From Glaciimonas sp. CA11.2 (lineage in GTDB: Bacteria > Pseudomonadota > Gammaproteobacteria > Burkholderiales > Burkholderiaceae_D), in assembly GCF_034314045.1 (NCBI RefSeq), contig NZ_JAVIWL010000001.1:1674001-1738000 (forward strand): a DNA stretch of 64,000 nucleotides, read 5' to 3'. How positions within the stretch are numbered: the first letter of the stretch is position 1; each line of letters starts with the position of its first letter. The notes under the pieces are model-generated. The model ran no database searches and was not told the DNA's origin. It was given only the letters and a program-made list of their open reading frames with translations. Positions 35,734-46,025 of this stretch are shown one piece after another. The translations under genes were made by a program, and so were the position numbers.

Positions 35734-36726
35734 TTAGCGATTCGCTAACGCAGCAGGATTTAATACGTTCTCTGGCGTATCGTTAGCGAAGTCCACGACG
35801 TTCTGTAGCGCAGTACGGAAATATAATTCATACCCGTCTTTTTCTACGTATCCTAAATGCGGCGAGGCCAACACGTTGTCCATTTTTAGCAAAGGGCTAT
35901 CGTGCTTCAAAGGCTCGGACTCATACACATCAAGCGCCGCAAAACCGGGGCGTCCTTGTTGCAGTGCTGGCAACAAAGCGTCAGTCGCCACCAATTCGGC
36001 ACGGCTAGTATTAACAAAAATCGCGGTCGGCTTCATACCTGCTAAATTTTCTGCTGTGACGATTCCACGGGTTGCCTCGTTCAAGCGCAGATGGAGCGAC
36101 AAAACATCCGCTTCGGCAAAGAACTGCTCCTTTGAACTGGCGACCAGATAGCCATCTTCCAGCGCGGCAGCACGGCTGGCATCGCGGCCCCAGATCATCA
36201 CGCGCATACCGAATGCTTTTCCATAACCGGCCACCATACGACCAATTTTTCCGTATCCCCACACCCCTAACGTGCGCCCTTTCAAGGCAACACCGAGACC
36301 GTTGAATTGCGGTTCTGACGATGCCGTTTGCCACAAACCTTGTTGTAAATTATGCACGTATTGCGGTATCCGTCGTGCCGCCGCCATAATTAATGCCCAA
36401 GTCAATTCAGCTGGTGCAGTCGGGTCACCAGATCCCTCTGTAATGGCAATATTTAACGCTGTAGCGGCGTCTACATCGATGTGACCACTTACTTTTCCGG
36501 TTTGAGAGATGAGCTTCAAATGGGGTAATTTTTGTAGTAGCGCTTTAGAAAGTACCGTCCGCTCACGAATGAGAACCAAAACCTCAAAACTGGCGAGACG
36601 TATCGCTAACTGGCCGCTTCCACGCGCAGAGTTGGTAAATACCTTCACTTCATGATCTTGTAATAATGCAAAACATTCGAGATGTCTGACGGCATCTTGA
36701 TAATCGTCAAGTATGGCTATTTTCAT
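35734..36726 (-). CDS. D-2-hydroxyacid dehydrogenase family protein
   Basis: The 330-residue NAD-dependent enzyme has the Rossmann motif VWGYGKIGRMVAGYG (about 153-167) and catalytic Arg in FVNTSRAELVA. The Glu is in ALDVYESEPL and the His in ASPHLGYVEKDGYELYF. The last motif (YVEKDGYELYF) marks the subgroup near 3-phosphoglycerate and hydroxypyruvate dehydrogenase-like proteins of unknown substrate found in proteobacteria. It is monocistronic. Confidence 0.9.
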   Translation of the reverse strand: MKIAILDDYQDAVRHLECFALLQDHEVKVFTNSARGSGQLAIRLASFEVLVLIRERTVLSKALLQKLPHLKLISQTGKVSGHIDVDAATALNIAITEGSGDPTAPAELTWALIMAAARRIPQYVHNLQQGLWQTASSEPQFNGLGVALKGRTLGVWGYGKIGRMVAGYGKAFGMRVMIWGRDASRAAALEDGYLVASSKEQFFAEADVLSLHLRLNEATRGIVTAENLAGMKPTAIFVNTSRAELVATDALLPALQQGRPGFAALDVYESEPLKHDSPLLKMDNVLASPHLGYVEKDGYELYFRTALQNVVDFANDTPENVLNPAALANR

Positions 36727-37146
36727 ATTATTTTTCGCGAGGAAAGATTTGAGGGAGTCATAAATTCACGATCTCGTAATAAAGCAACGGCATACGCAAA
36801 ACCGCAAATACCTTACTACATTAGTTGGTCATTATTACTACAATTCGAGTGTACAATTAATACCTACTTGCCAGTAATTGCCGATCTGCACCATAGAAAA
36901 ATAACATAAACACACCGATAAAGGGATGGTACAGCATCACAGTTTAATGCTCGGCAAGTTTGAAAAGAGTCCATTTTTACCGAATATAGAACACAGATAA
37001 AACACATGCTTTTGTTTTAAAAGATAAAAAACCAAAGTTAAGTAGCGTCGCCGCCAACCCGAGAATATTGCCGGCCAGTGATCATGAAGCGGCGGCCTGC
37101 CATTGCACCCAAACATTTCTAAAATTTCTATATTGGAGGTAGTTTT
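36727..37146. other. Promoter region upstream of pckG
   Basis: About 420 bp, AT-rich, with no supported gene. The 3' end carries TTGGAGGTAG, the pckG ribosome-binding site. No riboswitch fold was recognised. Confidence 0.5.
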
Positions 37147-39012
37147 ATGAATCACCCTTACAGCGCTCACATATTACGCGCCCTGGCCGTTACGCCGCCA
37201 GCCTTTGTCAAACAGCAAAAACTGATTAACTGGGTAAACGAGATTGCAGCGCTGACCAAACCAGAAGCCATTCATTGGTGCGACGGCTCTCAAGAAGAGT
37301 ACGATCAACTGTGCGCTGAAATGGTCGCTGCTGGCACCATGAAAAAGCTGAATCAGGCCAAGCGACCAAATAGTTATCTGGCGTGTTCCGATCCTTCGGA
37401 TGTCGCCCGCGTGGAAGATCGCACCTTTATTTGTTCTGCACAAAAAGAAGATGCCGGTCCGACCAATAACTGGACCGATCCAGCTGAAATGCGGATCACC
37501 ATGGCAGGCTTATTCGAGGGCTGCATGCAAGGTCGGACTATGTACGTGGTGCCGTTTTCGATGGGTCCGCTCGGCTCTGATATCGCCCATATCGGGGTTG
37601 AACTCTCCGACTCCCCGTATGTGGCGGTCAATATGCGCATCATGACGCGCATGGGCAAAGCGGTGTACGACGTGTTGGGCACCGATGGCGAATTTGTACC
37701 GTGCGTGCACTCAGTTGGCGCGCCGCTGCAAGCCGGTCAAAAGGACGTGGCGTGGCCTTGCAATCCGACAAAATACATCGTTCACTACCCTGAGACGCGT
37801 GAAATCTGGTCGTATGGATCAGGCTACGGCGGCAATGCTTTACTCGGCAAAAAATGCTTTGCGCTGCGTATCGCCTCGAACATGGGGCGTGATGCTGGCT
37901 GGCTGGCAGAACACATGCTCATTCTTGGCGTAGAGTCTCCTGCCGGCAAAAAACACTATGTGGCCGCTGCATTTCCATCGGCATGCGGTAAGACCAACTT
38001 TGCAATGCTGATTCCACCGGTCGGTTTTGAGGGCTGGAAAGTCACCACTATCGGTGATGATATCGCCTGGATCAAACCGGGTGCCGATGGTCGCTTATAT
38101 GCCATCAATCCAGAAGCGGGTTATTTTGGCGTCGCTCCCGGCACTAACGAAAAAACCAACTTCAATTGCATGGCGTCAATGCGAGACAACACCATCTTCA
38201 CCAACGTCGCTTTAACCGACGATGGCGACGTCTGGTGGGAAGGCATGACCAAAGAAGCACCGGCGCATCTGATCGACTGGCAGGGTAAGGATTGGACACC
38301 GGCAACCGCCAAAGAAACTGGCGCGAAAGCCGCTCATCCGAATGCCCGATTTACGGTCGCTGCGACACAAAATCCGGTCATTGATGCGGCTTGGGATGAT
38401 CCTGCCGGCGTACCGATTTCTGCATTTATCTTCGGTGGACGCCGTTCGACTACCGTGCCACTCGTTACAGAGGCGCGTAACTGGGTCGAAGGCGTATACA
38501 TGGCGGCTACCATGGGCTCGGAAACTACTGCTGCGGCAGTCGGTCAGCAAGGCGTGGTGCGCCGTGATCCGTTTGCGATGCTGCCGTTCATCGGCTACAA
38601 CATGAGCGACTATTTCCAGCATTGGTTAAATATGGGGCGCAAGATTGCCGCTTCTCCAGCGGAGATGCCGAAGATTTTCTGCGTCAACTGGTTCCAAACC
38701 GATGACGACGGCAAATTCATCTGGCCTGGATTTGGCGACAACATGCGAGTCTTGAAATGGATGCTGGACCGCCTGGATAACAATGCTGGCGGCGTGGAAC
38801 ATCTATTCGGAACAACACCACAGTTTAGCGATTTGCAATGGGATGGTCTTGCGTTTAGCGAACAGCAATTCGATCGAATTACATCGATAGATAAAGCTGC
38901 ATGGCAGGCCGAAACTGCGCTGCACACCGAGTTATTCGAGAAACTGAAGTATCACCTGCCAAAGGAACTGGCAGAGGTCAAAGCGGCACTAGAAAAACGT
39001 CTCGCGCAGTAA
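37147..39012 (+). CDS. pckG: Phosphoenolpyruvate carboxykinase (GTP)
   Basis: The 621-residue enzyme converts oxaloacetate and GTP to phosphoenolpyruvate, CO2 and GDP, the first committed step of gluconeogenesis. Visible motifs: substrate loop [14 protein letters not shown], the kinase-1a loop [12 protein letters not shown] (about 278-289) with the reactive Cys, the metal-binding [12 protein letters not shown], and [18 protein letters not shown]. Length and motifs match the GTP-dependent family rather than the ATP-dependent one. The start has GGAGGT upstream. A strong terminator follows. Confidence 0.97.
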   Translation: MNHPYSAHILRALAVTPPAFVKQQKLINWVNEIAALTKPEAIHWCDGSQEEYDQLCAEMVAAGTMKKLNQAKRPNSYLACSDPSDVARVEDRTFICSAQKEDAGPTNNWTDPAEMRITMAGLFEGCMQGRTMYVVPFSMGPLGSDIAHIGVELSDSPYVAVNMRIMTRMGKAVYDVLGTDGEFVPCVHSVGAPLQAGQKDVAWPCNPTKYIVHYPETREIWSYGSGYGGNALLGKKCFALRIASNMGRDAGWLAEHMLILGVESPAGKKHYVAAAFPSACGKTNFAMLIPPVGFEGWKVTTIGDDIAWIKPGADGRLYAINPEAGYFGVAPGTNEKTNFNCMASMRDNTIFTNVALTDDGDVWWEGMTKEAPAHLIDWQGKDWTPATAKETGAKAAHPNARFTVAATQNPVIDAAWDDPAGVPISAFIFGGRRSTTVPLVTEARNWVEGVYMAATMGSETTAAAVGQQGVVRRDPFAMLPFIGYNMSDYFQHWLNMGRKIAASPAEMPKIFCVNWFQTDDDGKFIWPGFGDNMRVLKWMLDRLDNNAGGVEHLFGTTPQFSDLQWDGLAFSEQQFDRITSIDKAAWQAETALHTELFEKLKYHLPKELAEVKAALEKRLAQ

Positions 39013-39050
39013 CCGTTTGATGGCATCCACTGTGCCAAAGTAATCCCATA

Positions 39051-39080
39051 AGCGCAATCGAGGTCCGGTTGCGCTTTTTT
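39051..39080 (+). terminator. pckG rho-independent terminator
   Basis: AGCGCAA (39051-39057) pairs with TTGCGCT (39069-39075), followed by a T run. Confidence 0.85.
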
Positions 39081-39180
39081 GCTTTTTAAAGGGATCTATA
39101 TATATTTTTTTAATATATTTTCACTAAATATTACTTAAACCACAATTCTCACATCACAACGCACACTTGCAAGACGGGCA

Positions 39181-39211
39181 AAAAAAACCCACCAGCGCAC
39201 CGCGTGGTGGG
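39181..39211 (-). terminator. Rho-independent terminator for the 39347-40049 genes
   Basis: On the minus strand CCCACCA-cgcggtgcgc-TGGTGGG is followed by a seven-T run. Confidence 0.8.
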
Positions 39212-39346
39212 TAGAATCCACCCGGGGAGGATGGAGGAGACATTCGGTGAGGCAAAAAAAGTGTTAGGGTTGTGCCAGATACCGTACAAAACGATGATGC
39301 AAAAACGATCAAAAAATTACGCTTCCAAAATTACTACAACAGCAAC

Positions 39347-39679
39347 TTAGACTGTCGAATGGGGCGAGATATACGCCGCCAGTTTCTGCAACGGCGCGTG
39401 CAACACATACATGATCGGAAATGCGATTGGCCATAAAGTCAGCCAATTTTCGATCCAGGTGCTGAAAAAATGTCCCTCAACACCAAACCACATCAACCGC
39501 ATCAAAGCCGACATTAAGCCGGTCAATACACAGGATAAAACAAAAGAAGGCAACATTGACGCCAGACTGCGAGACTTTGGCCACGCATTAGCGTTAGGCT
39601 TGGGCGGGCGAATTGCTATTTGTCGCTTATCTATCGAGGCAAACTGTTGCTCTCGATCCGAATAGGTGTGCCGCCCCAT
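39347..39679 (-). CDS. DUF2798 small membrane protein
   Basis: The 110-residue protein has a hydrophilic basic N-terminus of about 42 residues and two predicted helices: SFVLSCVLTGLMSALMRLMW and the segment WIENWLTLWPIAFPIMYVLH. These match the DUF2798 pattern. Function of the family is unknown. It lies 13 bp downstream of another small membrane protein gene on the same strand and ends before a strong terminator. The start could be internal, since typical DUF2798 proteins are about 80 residues. Confidence 0.75.
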   Translation of the reverse strand: MGRHTYSDREQQFASIDKRQIAIRPPKPNANAWPKSRSLASMLPSFVLSCVLTGLMSALMRLMWFGVEGHFFSTWIENWLTLWPIAFPIMYVLHAPLQKLAAYISPHSTV

Positions 39680-39692
39680 ATCGCCTCCAGAA

Positions 39693-40049
39693 CTAGTTAC
39701 TACTTGCTAACAAACGTAGTTCAGCGGCCAGACTTGGTTGGCTACCCGCCTCATCATTTGCCATGCGCCGCGCCAACTTGCGGCCGACCATCTTGTTTTC
39801 TGCTATGCGACTTTCCAACGATTTGCGTGGCTTGATTAGTAACAACGCCGCGCGAAAAAGGCCGCGTAATAACGGTTTAAATATCATGCCCAGCACTATC
39901 GCAACACACAATCCGATGATCGGCCACACCAACGTGCTGGCGGTTTCTCCGGCAAGGCGCATCAACGGAGAATCTAATAAAGCGGCGGAGGAAGTAAAGG
40001 CTAAAAATGACATGATATCTGGCTTGTTAATAATATTGATCTTGTGCAT
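39693..40049 (-). CDS. Small membrane protein of unknown function
   Basis: The 118-residue protein has one clear transmembrane segment (WPIIGLCVAIVLGMIF, about 42-57) followed by a short hydrophobic stretch LFRAALLLI and a basic C-terminal tail (RIAENKMVGRKLARRM). ATG 40049 and ATG 40013 are both possible starts; neither has a good ribosome-binding site. It is probably co-transcribed with the DUF2798 gene 13 bp downstream. No family was recognised. Confidence 0.6.
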   Translation of the reverse strand: MHKINIINKPDIMSFLAFTSSAALLDSPLMRLAGETASTLVWPIIGLCVAIVLGMIFKPLLRGLFRAALLLIKPRKSLESRIAENKMVGRKLARRMANDEAGSQPSLAAELRLLASSN

Positions 40050-40384
40050 TGCAGTATATTATTTGCCGGACCACTGATCCAATCGTGATTTTGGATATCT
40101 GTTATGTCTCTTGCGTATACCTTCTTAAGCAAAATTTCGCTGAAAAGTAGAAATTCACCAATAGGTTTTCATCAGTCCGTTGATGATCAAACAATCATAT
40201 TAGACTTTTGATAAGCATCATATTGCATCGCAATATATTTATAAAACTCTCGAAATTGTATTAGCCCCTTTTTCTCAACAGTTATACACTTAATGAATGC
40301 ACTTATTTTGCATCTAAACTATCGATAGCCCGCTATTAACCGGATTATCATTACTGACACTCGATAACTGACCCTGGCCCGAAC
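40050..40384. other. AT-rich intergenic region upstream of the LysR gene
   Basis: No gene was found. It probably contains divergent promoters; nothing specific is recognised. Confidence 0.4.
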
Positions 40385-41347
40385 ATGAGCTTTCTGACGC
40401 TTGATTTAAATTTACTGCGCGTATTCGACGCAATAATGACTGAGCAAAATCTCACTCGGGCCGCCAGTCGTCTGGCAATGACACAACCAGCAGTCTCCAA
40501 CGCGCTCAAGCGCTTGCGCTATTCGCTCAATGACGAACTGCTGATACGCACCGCACACGGGGTCAAACCGACCCAATATGCAGAAGAACTATGGCCATCG
40601 GTACGACGTGCGCTGACTGATCTGGAAACGGCAATTACCCCCGAAACATTTGACGTCTCGCGGGCGCACACTACCTTTCAAATGGCAATGGCTGATGCAA
40701 CAGCAGCACTATGGTTGCCGTCGCTGGTGCGCACCATTGAACAAGAAGCACCGCAACTGAATATCAGAATGGTCCCGCTAACCACACGTGATCCACGCCA
40801 AATGTTATTGCGTGGTGATGTTGATCTGGCAATTGGTTTTTTCCCCGGCGTGACAGCGCAGTTAGCCGGTAGTCAGACCACTTCTGCCTCACCGGTGCAC
40901 CACGAACGCTTATATACGGGCGAATACGTGTGTGTCATGCGTAAGGATCATCCGCTGGCACAAGTTCCGCTCACGCTGGATGGGTATTGCGAGGCGCATC
41001 ATCTACTGGTCAGTTTTTCTGGCCGGGCGCATGGGTTGATCGAAGAAATATTAACGGGCTTAAATCGCAAGCGCCGGATTTTGCTCACGGTAAATCAATT
41101 TTTCACGGCTGGCCGGGTAGTTGCCAGTTCAGATCTTGTTACCGTATTACCACGCCATTTAATTGGCGCCACCGGAATGACCGACGTGCTGGTGGCACGT
41201 GAGCTTCCCTTTGCCACGCCGGCCGTGGATGTCGACATGCTTTGGCATGAGCGCGACGTGCGCAATCCTGCGCACAAATGGTTACGCGCCCATCTGGCGG
41301 CAACAGCTCACGCGAAATTTACGCAGGAAATTGTCGAGAAAAAGTAA
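40385..41347 (+). CDS. LysR-family transcriptional regulator
   Basis: The 320-residue regulator starts DLNLLRVFDAIMTEQNLTRA, with a LysR winged-helix N-terminus (residues 8-66, recognition helix MTQPAVSNALKRLR). A substrate-binding domain (about 93-310) resembling the NodD/LinR subgroup follows. LysR proteins usually regulate a neighbouring or divergent gene. Downstream at 41455 is a VOC-family pseudogene on the same strand. The effector is unknown. Confidence 0.9.
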   Translation: MSFLTLDLNLLRVFDAIMTEQNLTRAASRLAMTQPAVSNALKRLRYSLNDELLIRTAHGVKPTQYAEELWPSVRRALTDLETAITPETFDVSRAHTTFQMAMADATAALWLPSLVRTIEQEAPQLNIRMVPLTTRDPRQMLLRGDVDLAIGFFPGVTAQLAGSQTTSASPVHHERLYTGEYVCVMRKDHPLAQVPLTLDGYCEAHHLLVSFSGRAHGLIEEILTGLNRKRRILLTVNQFFTAGRVVASSDLVTVLPRHLIGATGMTDVLVARELPFATPAVDVDMLWHERDVRNPAHKWLRAHLAATAHAKFTQEIVEKK

Positions 41348-41454
41348 TAGCGAGTAATTGCAAATAAACTGCAAATAAATTGCAACAATAGTGAGCAAAT
41401 AAAAGCGATCTATTTGTTCGCGCAATAGTTGAGGCAAAAGAGATTGAGGTCAAT

Positions 41455-41850
41455 ATGTCGGTGTTAGATCACGTTTCCATTGCGGTTCCCGACTTTGCTA
41501 CTGCCAGACCTTTTTACGACGCGATCATGTGTGCCTTAGGCGTCGAGAAGGTCTACGATCTCGACGATGCCATGGGTTATGGAACACGTTGCCATGCGGG
41601 CGAAGATTCTCACACCTATCTCGCTATTTATTTATAGCCAGATGCCAACTTCAATAACAAACGCCACTGGTGCTTTAAGGCAAAGACCCGCGAGCAAGTT
41701 CGTGGCTTTTACCACGCAGGAATGGAACAGGGTGGTCGTGATGATGGCGCACCAGGTTTACGGGTTGATTACCATCCCGATTATTACGGCGCCTTTTTGA
41801 TTGATCCTGCAGGCAATCGCGTTGAAGCGGTATGTCATCGCGCGGAGTAA
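41455..41850 (+). pseudogene. VOC-family (glyoxalase-like) protein with in-frame amber codon
   Basis: The frame begins MSVLDHVSIAVPDFATARPF and ends FLIDPAGNRVEAVCHRAE, a 131-codon VOC-superfamily fold. It is interrupted by a single TAG at 41635-41637 between HTYLAIYL and PDANFNNKRHWCFKAKTRE, exactly where relatives read YLSPDAN-like sequence. No frameshift is needed. The start has GAGGTCAAT upstream. Either a recent nonsense mutation or readthrough. Without readthrough the product would lack half of the metal-binding fold. Confidence 0.8.
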
Positions 41851-42012
41851 GTTGACCAGTGAATATCGACGATAAAGCTGCCCTACGGATGGTAAAGATT
41901 CGGCAGTCGCTCGTTCCCATTTAATTACGCCGAACAGTACAGAGCGACCTCCAAATCATCCATCATCCATCATCCGACCAAGCCAATCGTCATACAAATT
42001 ACTCCGCAACCG

Positions 42013-43635
42013 TTATTGCCGCTGAAACGCAGCCAGTTGACGATATTGCTGTGAAAGTTGCTGTGGAATAGCGGCATAAATCGGCCATAATTGTTTATAA
42101 ATCGCCACACTTTCGGGATGCGGTTGATGATGATGGGTCGATCCCACCATATCGGCAATCGCCTCAAGCGAGGATATGCGGCCTAACGCGTATAAACCCA
42201 ATACAGCCGCGCCGAGGCACGACGACTCAACACTTTCCGGCACCACCACTTCCCGATCAAAAATATCTGCCATCATTTGGCGCCAAAGCGCAGAACGGGC
42301 GAAACCACCGGTCGCCATCATACGCCTGGTCGGTCCGATCAACTCTTCGATTCCCGGCAAAATGCTATACAAGCTGAAAATGACGCCTTCCAATGCAGCG
42401 CGAATCATCTGCGGCTTACCGTGGTGCAATGCCAATCCGAAGAATGAGCCGCGGGCATCGGCATTCCATAATGGCGCGCGCTCACCAGCCAGATAGGGAT
42501 GAAATAGCAGACCATCAGCACCAGCCCTGACTTGTTGCGCGATGTCCATTAACGCTTCGTAAGGGTCGCGGTCGCAACGCAATGCCTCGGCCGCTTCTTG
42601 CGTCGCTAACTCGTCTCGCACCCACCGTAAAATACTGCCACCATTGTTAATCGGTCCACCAACTACCCAATGGTTTTCGGTCAATGCATAGCAAAAAGTA
42701 CGGCCCGCCGGATCGGTCACAGGACGCTCAACCACTGTGCGCATCGCACCGGATGTGCCGATAGTGACCGCAACCTGTCCGGGCGCAATCGCATTGACGC
42801 CGAGGTTGGACAAAACGCCGTCATTCGCACCGATAATAAACGGCGTTGTGGTCATTAAGCCGAGTTGCTGTGCCAAGGTTGCTGGCAAATCGTCTAAACG
42901 ATGTGTAGTCGGAACCAGTTGCGACAGTTGTGCTCTGTCAACCCCGATCAATGCCAGCGCAGCCTTGTCCCAATCCATCTCAAACAAATTAAACATACCG
43001 GTCGCAGAGGCGATGGAATGATCGACCAGCCATTGTCCGAACATGCGATGCATCACGTATTCTTTAATGCCGACAAAACGTGCACTACGCGAAAAAACAT
43101 CCGGCTGATCATGCCGCAACCACATCAATTTGCATAACGGCGACATGGGATGAATCGGCGTTCCGGTCCGAGAATAAATCGCATGACCGTCCATTTCGTC
43201 ACGAATTTTGTTGGCCCATGCGCCAGCCCGATTATCGGCCCACGTAATACTGTTGGTCAGCGGCTGATCATTTTTGTCGATCGCAATCACGCTATGCATG
43301 GCAGCGCTAAAAGAGACCAGAACAATTTCCGCAGGACGCACATGCGCGCTGATCCCGGCTTGTTTGACGGCCTGCGCGATACTGGTCAAGACGGCTGCGT
43401 AGATTTGTGCCGGATCTTGCTCGGCCATATCTGCTGCTGTTGATATTAAGGGATACTCCACCGCAAATTGGCTCACAACTTGACCATTTATCCTGAACAA
43501 CACGGCTTTGGTACTGGTCGTGCCGATATCCACACCGAGCATAAATTCCTGAGTATTTTCCTCAACACTTCTTTGATTATTTTTAATATTGCGTTGCACC
43601 ATAGGTGCTGTGTTCTGTGTTGATTGGAGTGACAT
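42013..43635 (-). CDS. gntK: Gluconokinase (FGGY family)
   Basis: From ATG 43635 (GAGGAAATACG upstream) the product is 540 residues. It phosphorylates gluconate to 6-phosphogluconate for the pentose phosphate or Entner-Doudoroff pathway. Motifs: first ATP loop GVDIGTTSTKAVLF, TWADNRAGAWA, substrate-binding region with GIKEYVMHRMFG, second phosphate loop VTIGTSGAMR, and FGGY signature parts GGSILRW and LEGVIFSLYS with MATGGFARSALWRQ. This is the FGGY type of Gram-positive GntK and xylulokinase relatives, not the small E. coli GntK. Substrate is inferred from similarity and from the adjacent divergent LacI-type regulator and the gluconate dehydrogenase operon in this window. Confidence 0.85.
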   Translation of the reverse strand: MSLQSTQNTAPMVQRNIKNNQRSVEENTQEFMLGVDIGTTSTKAVLFRINGQVVSQFAVEYPLISTAADMAEQDPAQIYAAVLTSIAQAVKQAGISAHVRPAEIVLVSFSAAMHSVIAIDKNDQPLTNSITWADNRAGAWANKIRDEMDGHAIYSRTGTPIHPMSPLCKLMWLRHDQPDVFSRSARFVGIKEYVMHRMFGQWLVDHSIASATGMFNLFEMDWDKAALALIGVDRAQLSQLVPTTHRLDDLPATLAQQLGLMTTTPFIIGANDGVLSNLGVNAIAPGQVAVTIGTSGAMRTVVERPVTDPAGRTFCYALTENHWVVGGPINNGGSILRWVRDELATQEAAEALRCDRDPYEALMDIAQQVRAGADGLLFHPYLAGERAPLWNADARGSFFGLALHHGKPQMIRAALEGVIFSLYSILPGIEELIGPTRRMMATGGFARSALWRQMMADIFDREVVVPESVESSCLGAAVLGLYALGRISSLEAIADMVGSTHHHQPHPESVAIYKQLWPIYAAIPQQLSQQYRQLAAFQRQ

Positions 43636-44156
43636 CGTATTTCCTCGGAATTTGTTCTTTAATTCATAATGCACAAAAGCATCTACTTCAACCAATAGCG
43701 TCGGATGGTATAGCCGTTACTTTCAGGTCAACTATCGCCATTGCTATCAACATTACTATCACTAAAGCCATCATCAAACAATTCTAACCTGTGTTGCGGT
43801 CAAAACGATAGGCTCTAAAATGTATACTAATGAACAGTTTGGTAGCGCTATCATTTAATGGCGTATCTTGGACGACTCGTTATTTTCTGTCAAATTGTGT
43901 CCGAAAATAGTTTGGTTATTTTCTCTGTTAATTTGCTTTCCAGAGAATCTTATAAAAAACAAAACCGATCTCGCTCAATGACCCCGATAAGCGTTTCTTG
44001 GTCAGGTATTAAAATTTATCTAATCCTGAAAATTACAACAACATCACAACACTCGAAAATAGACGATAAAGCCAGTGCTAAAGCGCGTAAGATCAACTTT
44101 TAAGTAAAAAACTTGTTAGCGCGGACCGGTCAATTCACAGAAATAGAACGCACTAT
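43636..44156. other. Divergent control region between gntK and the LacI-type regulator
   Basis: No gene. The region contains the palindromic operator at 43838-43855 and a TATACA candidate -10 for gntK (minus strand, forward about 43822-43827). Confidence 0.55.
43838..43855. promoter_or_regulatory. LacI-family operator in the gntK control region
   Basis: The near-perfect palindrome TGGTAGC-GCTATCA (one mismatch) has the central CG step typical of LacI/GntR-family operators. It lies about 200 bp upstream of gntK and 300 bp upstream of the regulator gene. Confidence 0.55.
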
Positions 44157-45293
44157 ATGACTAAAGCAGAAACCCTGATAATAGGTAAAAACGAAAAAAA
44201 TAGTATCTTGAGTACAAAAAAACAAGCGACAAAACAAACCACAAAACAGGATACGGAAGCGGTGAGTGCAAAAATCAACCTCGCACGTCGCGGACGTTCC
44301 ACCGGCAGAGTGACCATTACGGACGTGGCAAAGGCTGCGAATGTCAGCCCAATGACGGTGTCGCGATCAATCAAATCTCCTGCTTCTGTCCAGCAAAATT
44401 TACGTGATCGCATTACCACCGTAATCAAAAAACTAGGTTATGTGCCGAACCAGGCCGCAAGCACGTTGGCGTCATCGAAGTCGCACGTAATCGGTGTCAT
44501 CGTACCGTCGTTGACCAATGCGGTTTTTATCGATACGCTCAGTGGAATTCGCGATTGCCTCGGACAAGCAGGTTATCAATTTTTAATTGGAGAGAGTCGC
44601 TACTCTGCCGATAAAGAAAGTGAACTGATCGCAACCTATATGGCGCATGCGCCAGACGGTTTTTTGCTCACAGGTATTGAGCAGCAAGAATCTGCGCGAG
44701 TGATGTTGGCATCCAATAATATTCCGGCAGTCCGAATGTACGATCTTAGCAAAAGCAGTCATGATCTGACCGTCGGCTTTTCGCAAAAAAAAGCGGGCTA
44801 CAGTGTTGCCAGACATTTCATCGAGCGCGGCTATCAACGTCCCGCGTTTATGGCAGCCCAGCTAGATCCCAGGTCAATGAAACGGCGCGAAGGTTTTAGA
44901 AAAGGTTTGATGGAAGCTGGACTGAATCCGAATCTGGAAATTCTGTTGCCAGTACCTTCGACCATCGAACTTGGCGCGCAGTTACTCGCCAAAATTCTGG
45001 CGCAGACCCCGAATTGCGACGCGGTATTTTGTTGCAACGATGACTTGGCCCTTGGGGTGCTATTTGAATGTCAGCGCCGTGGCATTGCAGTGCCAGCGCA
45101 AATGGCCATCGTTGGTTTTAATGATCTGCCGTGGGCCGCCCAATCCATTCCGGCAATTACCACAATCGTCACGCCACGCTACGACATCGGTTACGTCGCC
45201 GCCGAACTCTTACTGAAAACGTTAAAAGGCAAACCGATAGAAAAAGCCCGAATAGATCTCGGCTTTGAACTGGCAATTAGAGGAAGCACCTGA
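44157..45293 (+). CDS. gntR: LacI-family transcriptional regulator (GntR-like)
   Basis: The 378-residue regulator has an unusual 45-residue Lys/Thr/Gln-rich N-terminal extension, then the LacI HTH VTITDVAKAANVSPMTVSRS (about 52-71) and hinge helix GYVPNQAASTLASSKS. A periplasmic-binding-like sensor domain (about 110-370) has LGVLFECQRRGIAVP and IVGFNDLPWAA. It resembles gluconate regulators and is divergent from gntK. The start codon could be further in, since LacI proteins usually start just before the HTH. Confidence 0.87.
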   Translation: MTKAETLIIGKNEKNSILSTKKQATKQTTKQDTEAVSAKINLARRGRSTGRVTITDVAKAANVSPMTVSRSIKSPASVQQNLRDRITTVIKKLGYVPNQAASTLASSKSHVIGVIVPSLTNAVFIDTLSGIRDCLGQAGYQFLIGESRYSADKESELIATYMAHAPDGFLLTGIEQQESARVMLASNNIPAVRMYDLSKSSHDLTVGFSQKKAGYSVARHFIERGYQRPAFMAAQLDPRSMKRREGFRKGLMEAGLNPNLEILLPVPSTIELGAQLLAKILAQTPNCDAVFCCNDDLALGVLFECQRRGIAVPAQMAIVGFNDLPWAAQSIPAITTIVTPRYDIGYVAAELLLKTLKGKPIEKARIDLGFELAIRGST

Positions 45294-45367
45294 AAAATCG
45301 CCAGCGTGGGTGCTTTGGGAAAGCCCCCCGCCAGGGCGTTTTAGCATAAGTTCTGAGAGTATCAAGA

Positions 45368-45826
45368 CTATCGAATTGGCAACTTTGTGGTATGTTTTAC
45401 TTCTTCCATCACTGCGTAAGTATGGGTTTCACGCACACCTTTCAGCTGTAATAACGATTTCCCCAAAAACTCGCGATAAGCGTTCATGTCTTTTACCCGC
45501 GCCTTAACCAGATAATCAAAGCCGCCGGCGACCATATGGCACTCTAAAACCTCTGGGATTACCTGTACGCTTTTGCTAAAGGCATCAAACACCTCCGGGG
45601 TCGTACGATCCAAGACCACTTCAATAAACACGAGCAACGCGACATCCAGAAGTTGGGGATTGAGTTGAGCCGTGTAATGCATGATGTAACCAGCATCCTG
45701 CAATTTACGTACGCGCTCGAGACAAGCCGCTGGTGATAAATTGACGCGCCCTGACAAGTCTACATTGCTAATCCGGCCATCGTTTTGCAATTCGGATAGA
45801 ATTTTTTTGCTTATTTTATCTAGCAT
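45368..45826 (-). CDS. Lrp/AsnC-family regulator, probable regulator of putA
   Basis: The 152-residue regulator has an N-terminal AsnC-type helix-turn-helix (DKISKKILSELQNDGRISNV, recognition NLSPAACLERVRKLQDAGYI) and a C-terminal RAM ligand domain (VIPEVLECHMVAGGFDYLVK). It is divergent from putA with 200 bp between them, the arrangement of PutR/BkdR-type activators responding to proline or leucine. This PutA lacks a DNA-binding domain, so a separate regulator is expected. Confidence 0.88.
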   Translation of the reverse strand: MLDKISKKILSELQNDGRISNVDLSGRVNLSPAACLERVRKLQDAGYIMHYTAQLNPQLLDVALLVFIEVVLDRTTPEVFDAFSKSVQVIPEVLECHMVAGGFDYLVKARVKDMNAYREFLGKSLLQLKGVRETHTYAVMEEVKHTTKLPIR

Positions 45827-46025
45827 TTTGCTTGTTTCCGGAAGAATTTTATTCGGTTAAATTTTCGCATTAATAACAAAATTTTGATAGAGACCTGTAT
45901 TACCAGAATAAATCCATCGTGATGCCGCCTACAATCGAACGATTCGCCTGCACTTAGCATTATTCAGCAATTCTACCCGTTCCTCCCTTATTTTATTGTT
46001 TTTTTACCTATTTTGAGAAAATACC

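Larger units (their letters stand above)
39013..39346. other. Intergenic region with two facing terminators
   Basis: The region carries the pckG terminator and the terminator of the minus-strand gene pair that ends at 39347. The remainder is AT-rich (TATATATATT tract) with no gene. Confidence 0.6.

Noticed and set aside
45297..45345. GC-rich imperfect hairpin between the LacI-type gene and the Lrp gene
   Set aside because: The pairing is interrupted and the T runs are short on both sides; a bidirectional terminator is possible but too weak to call.
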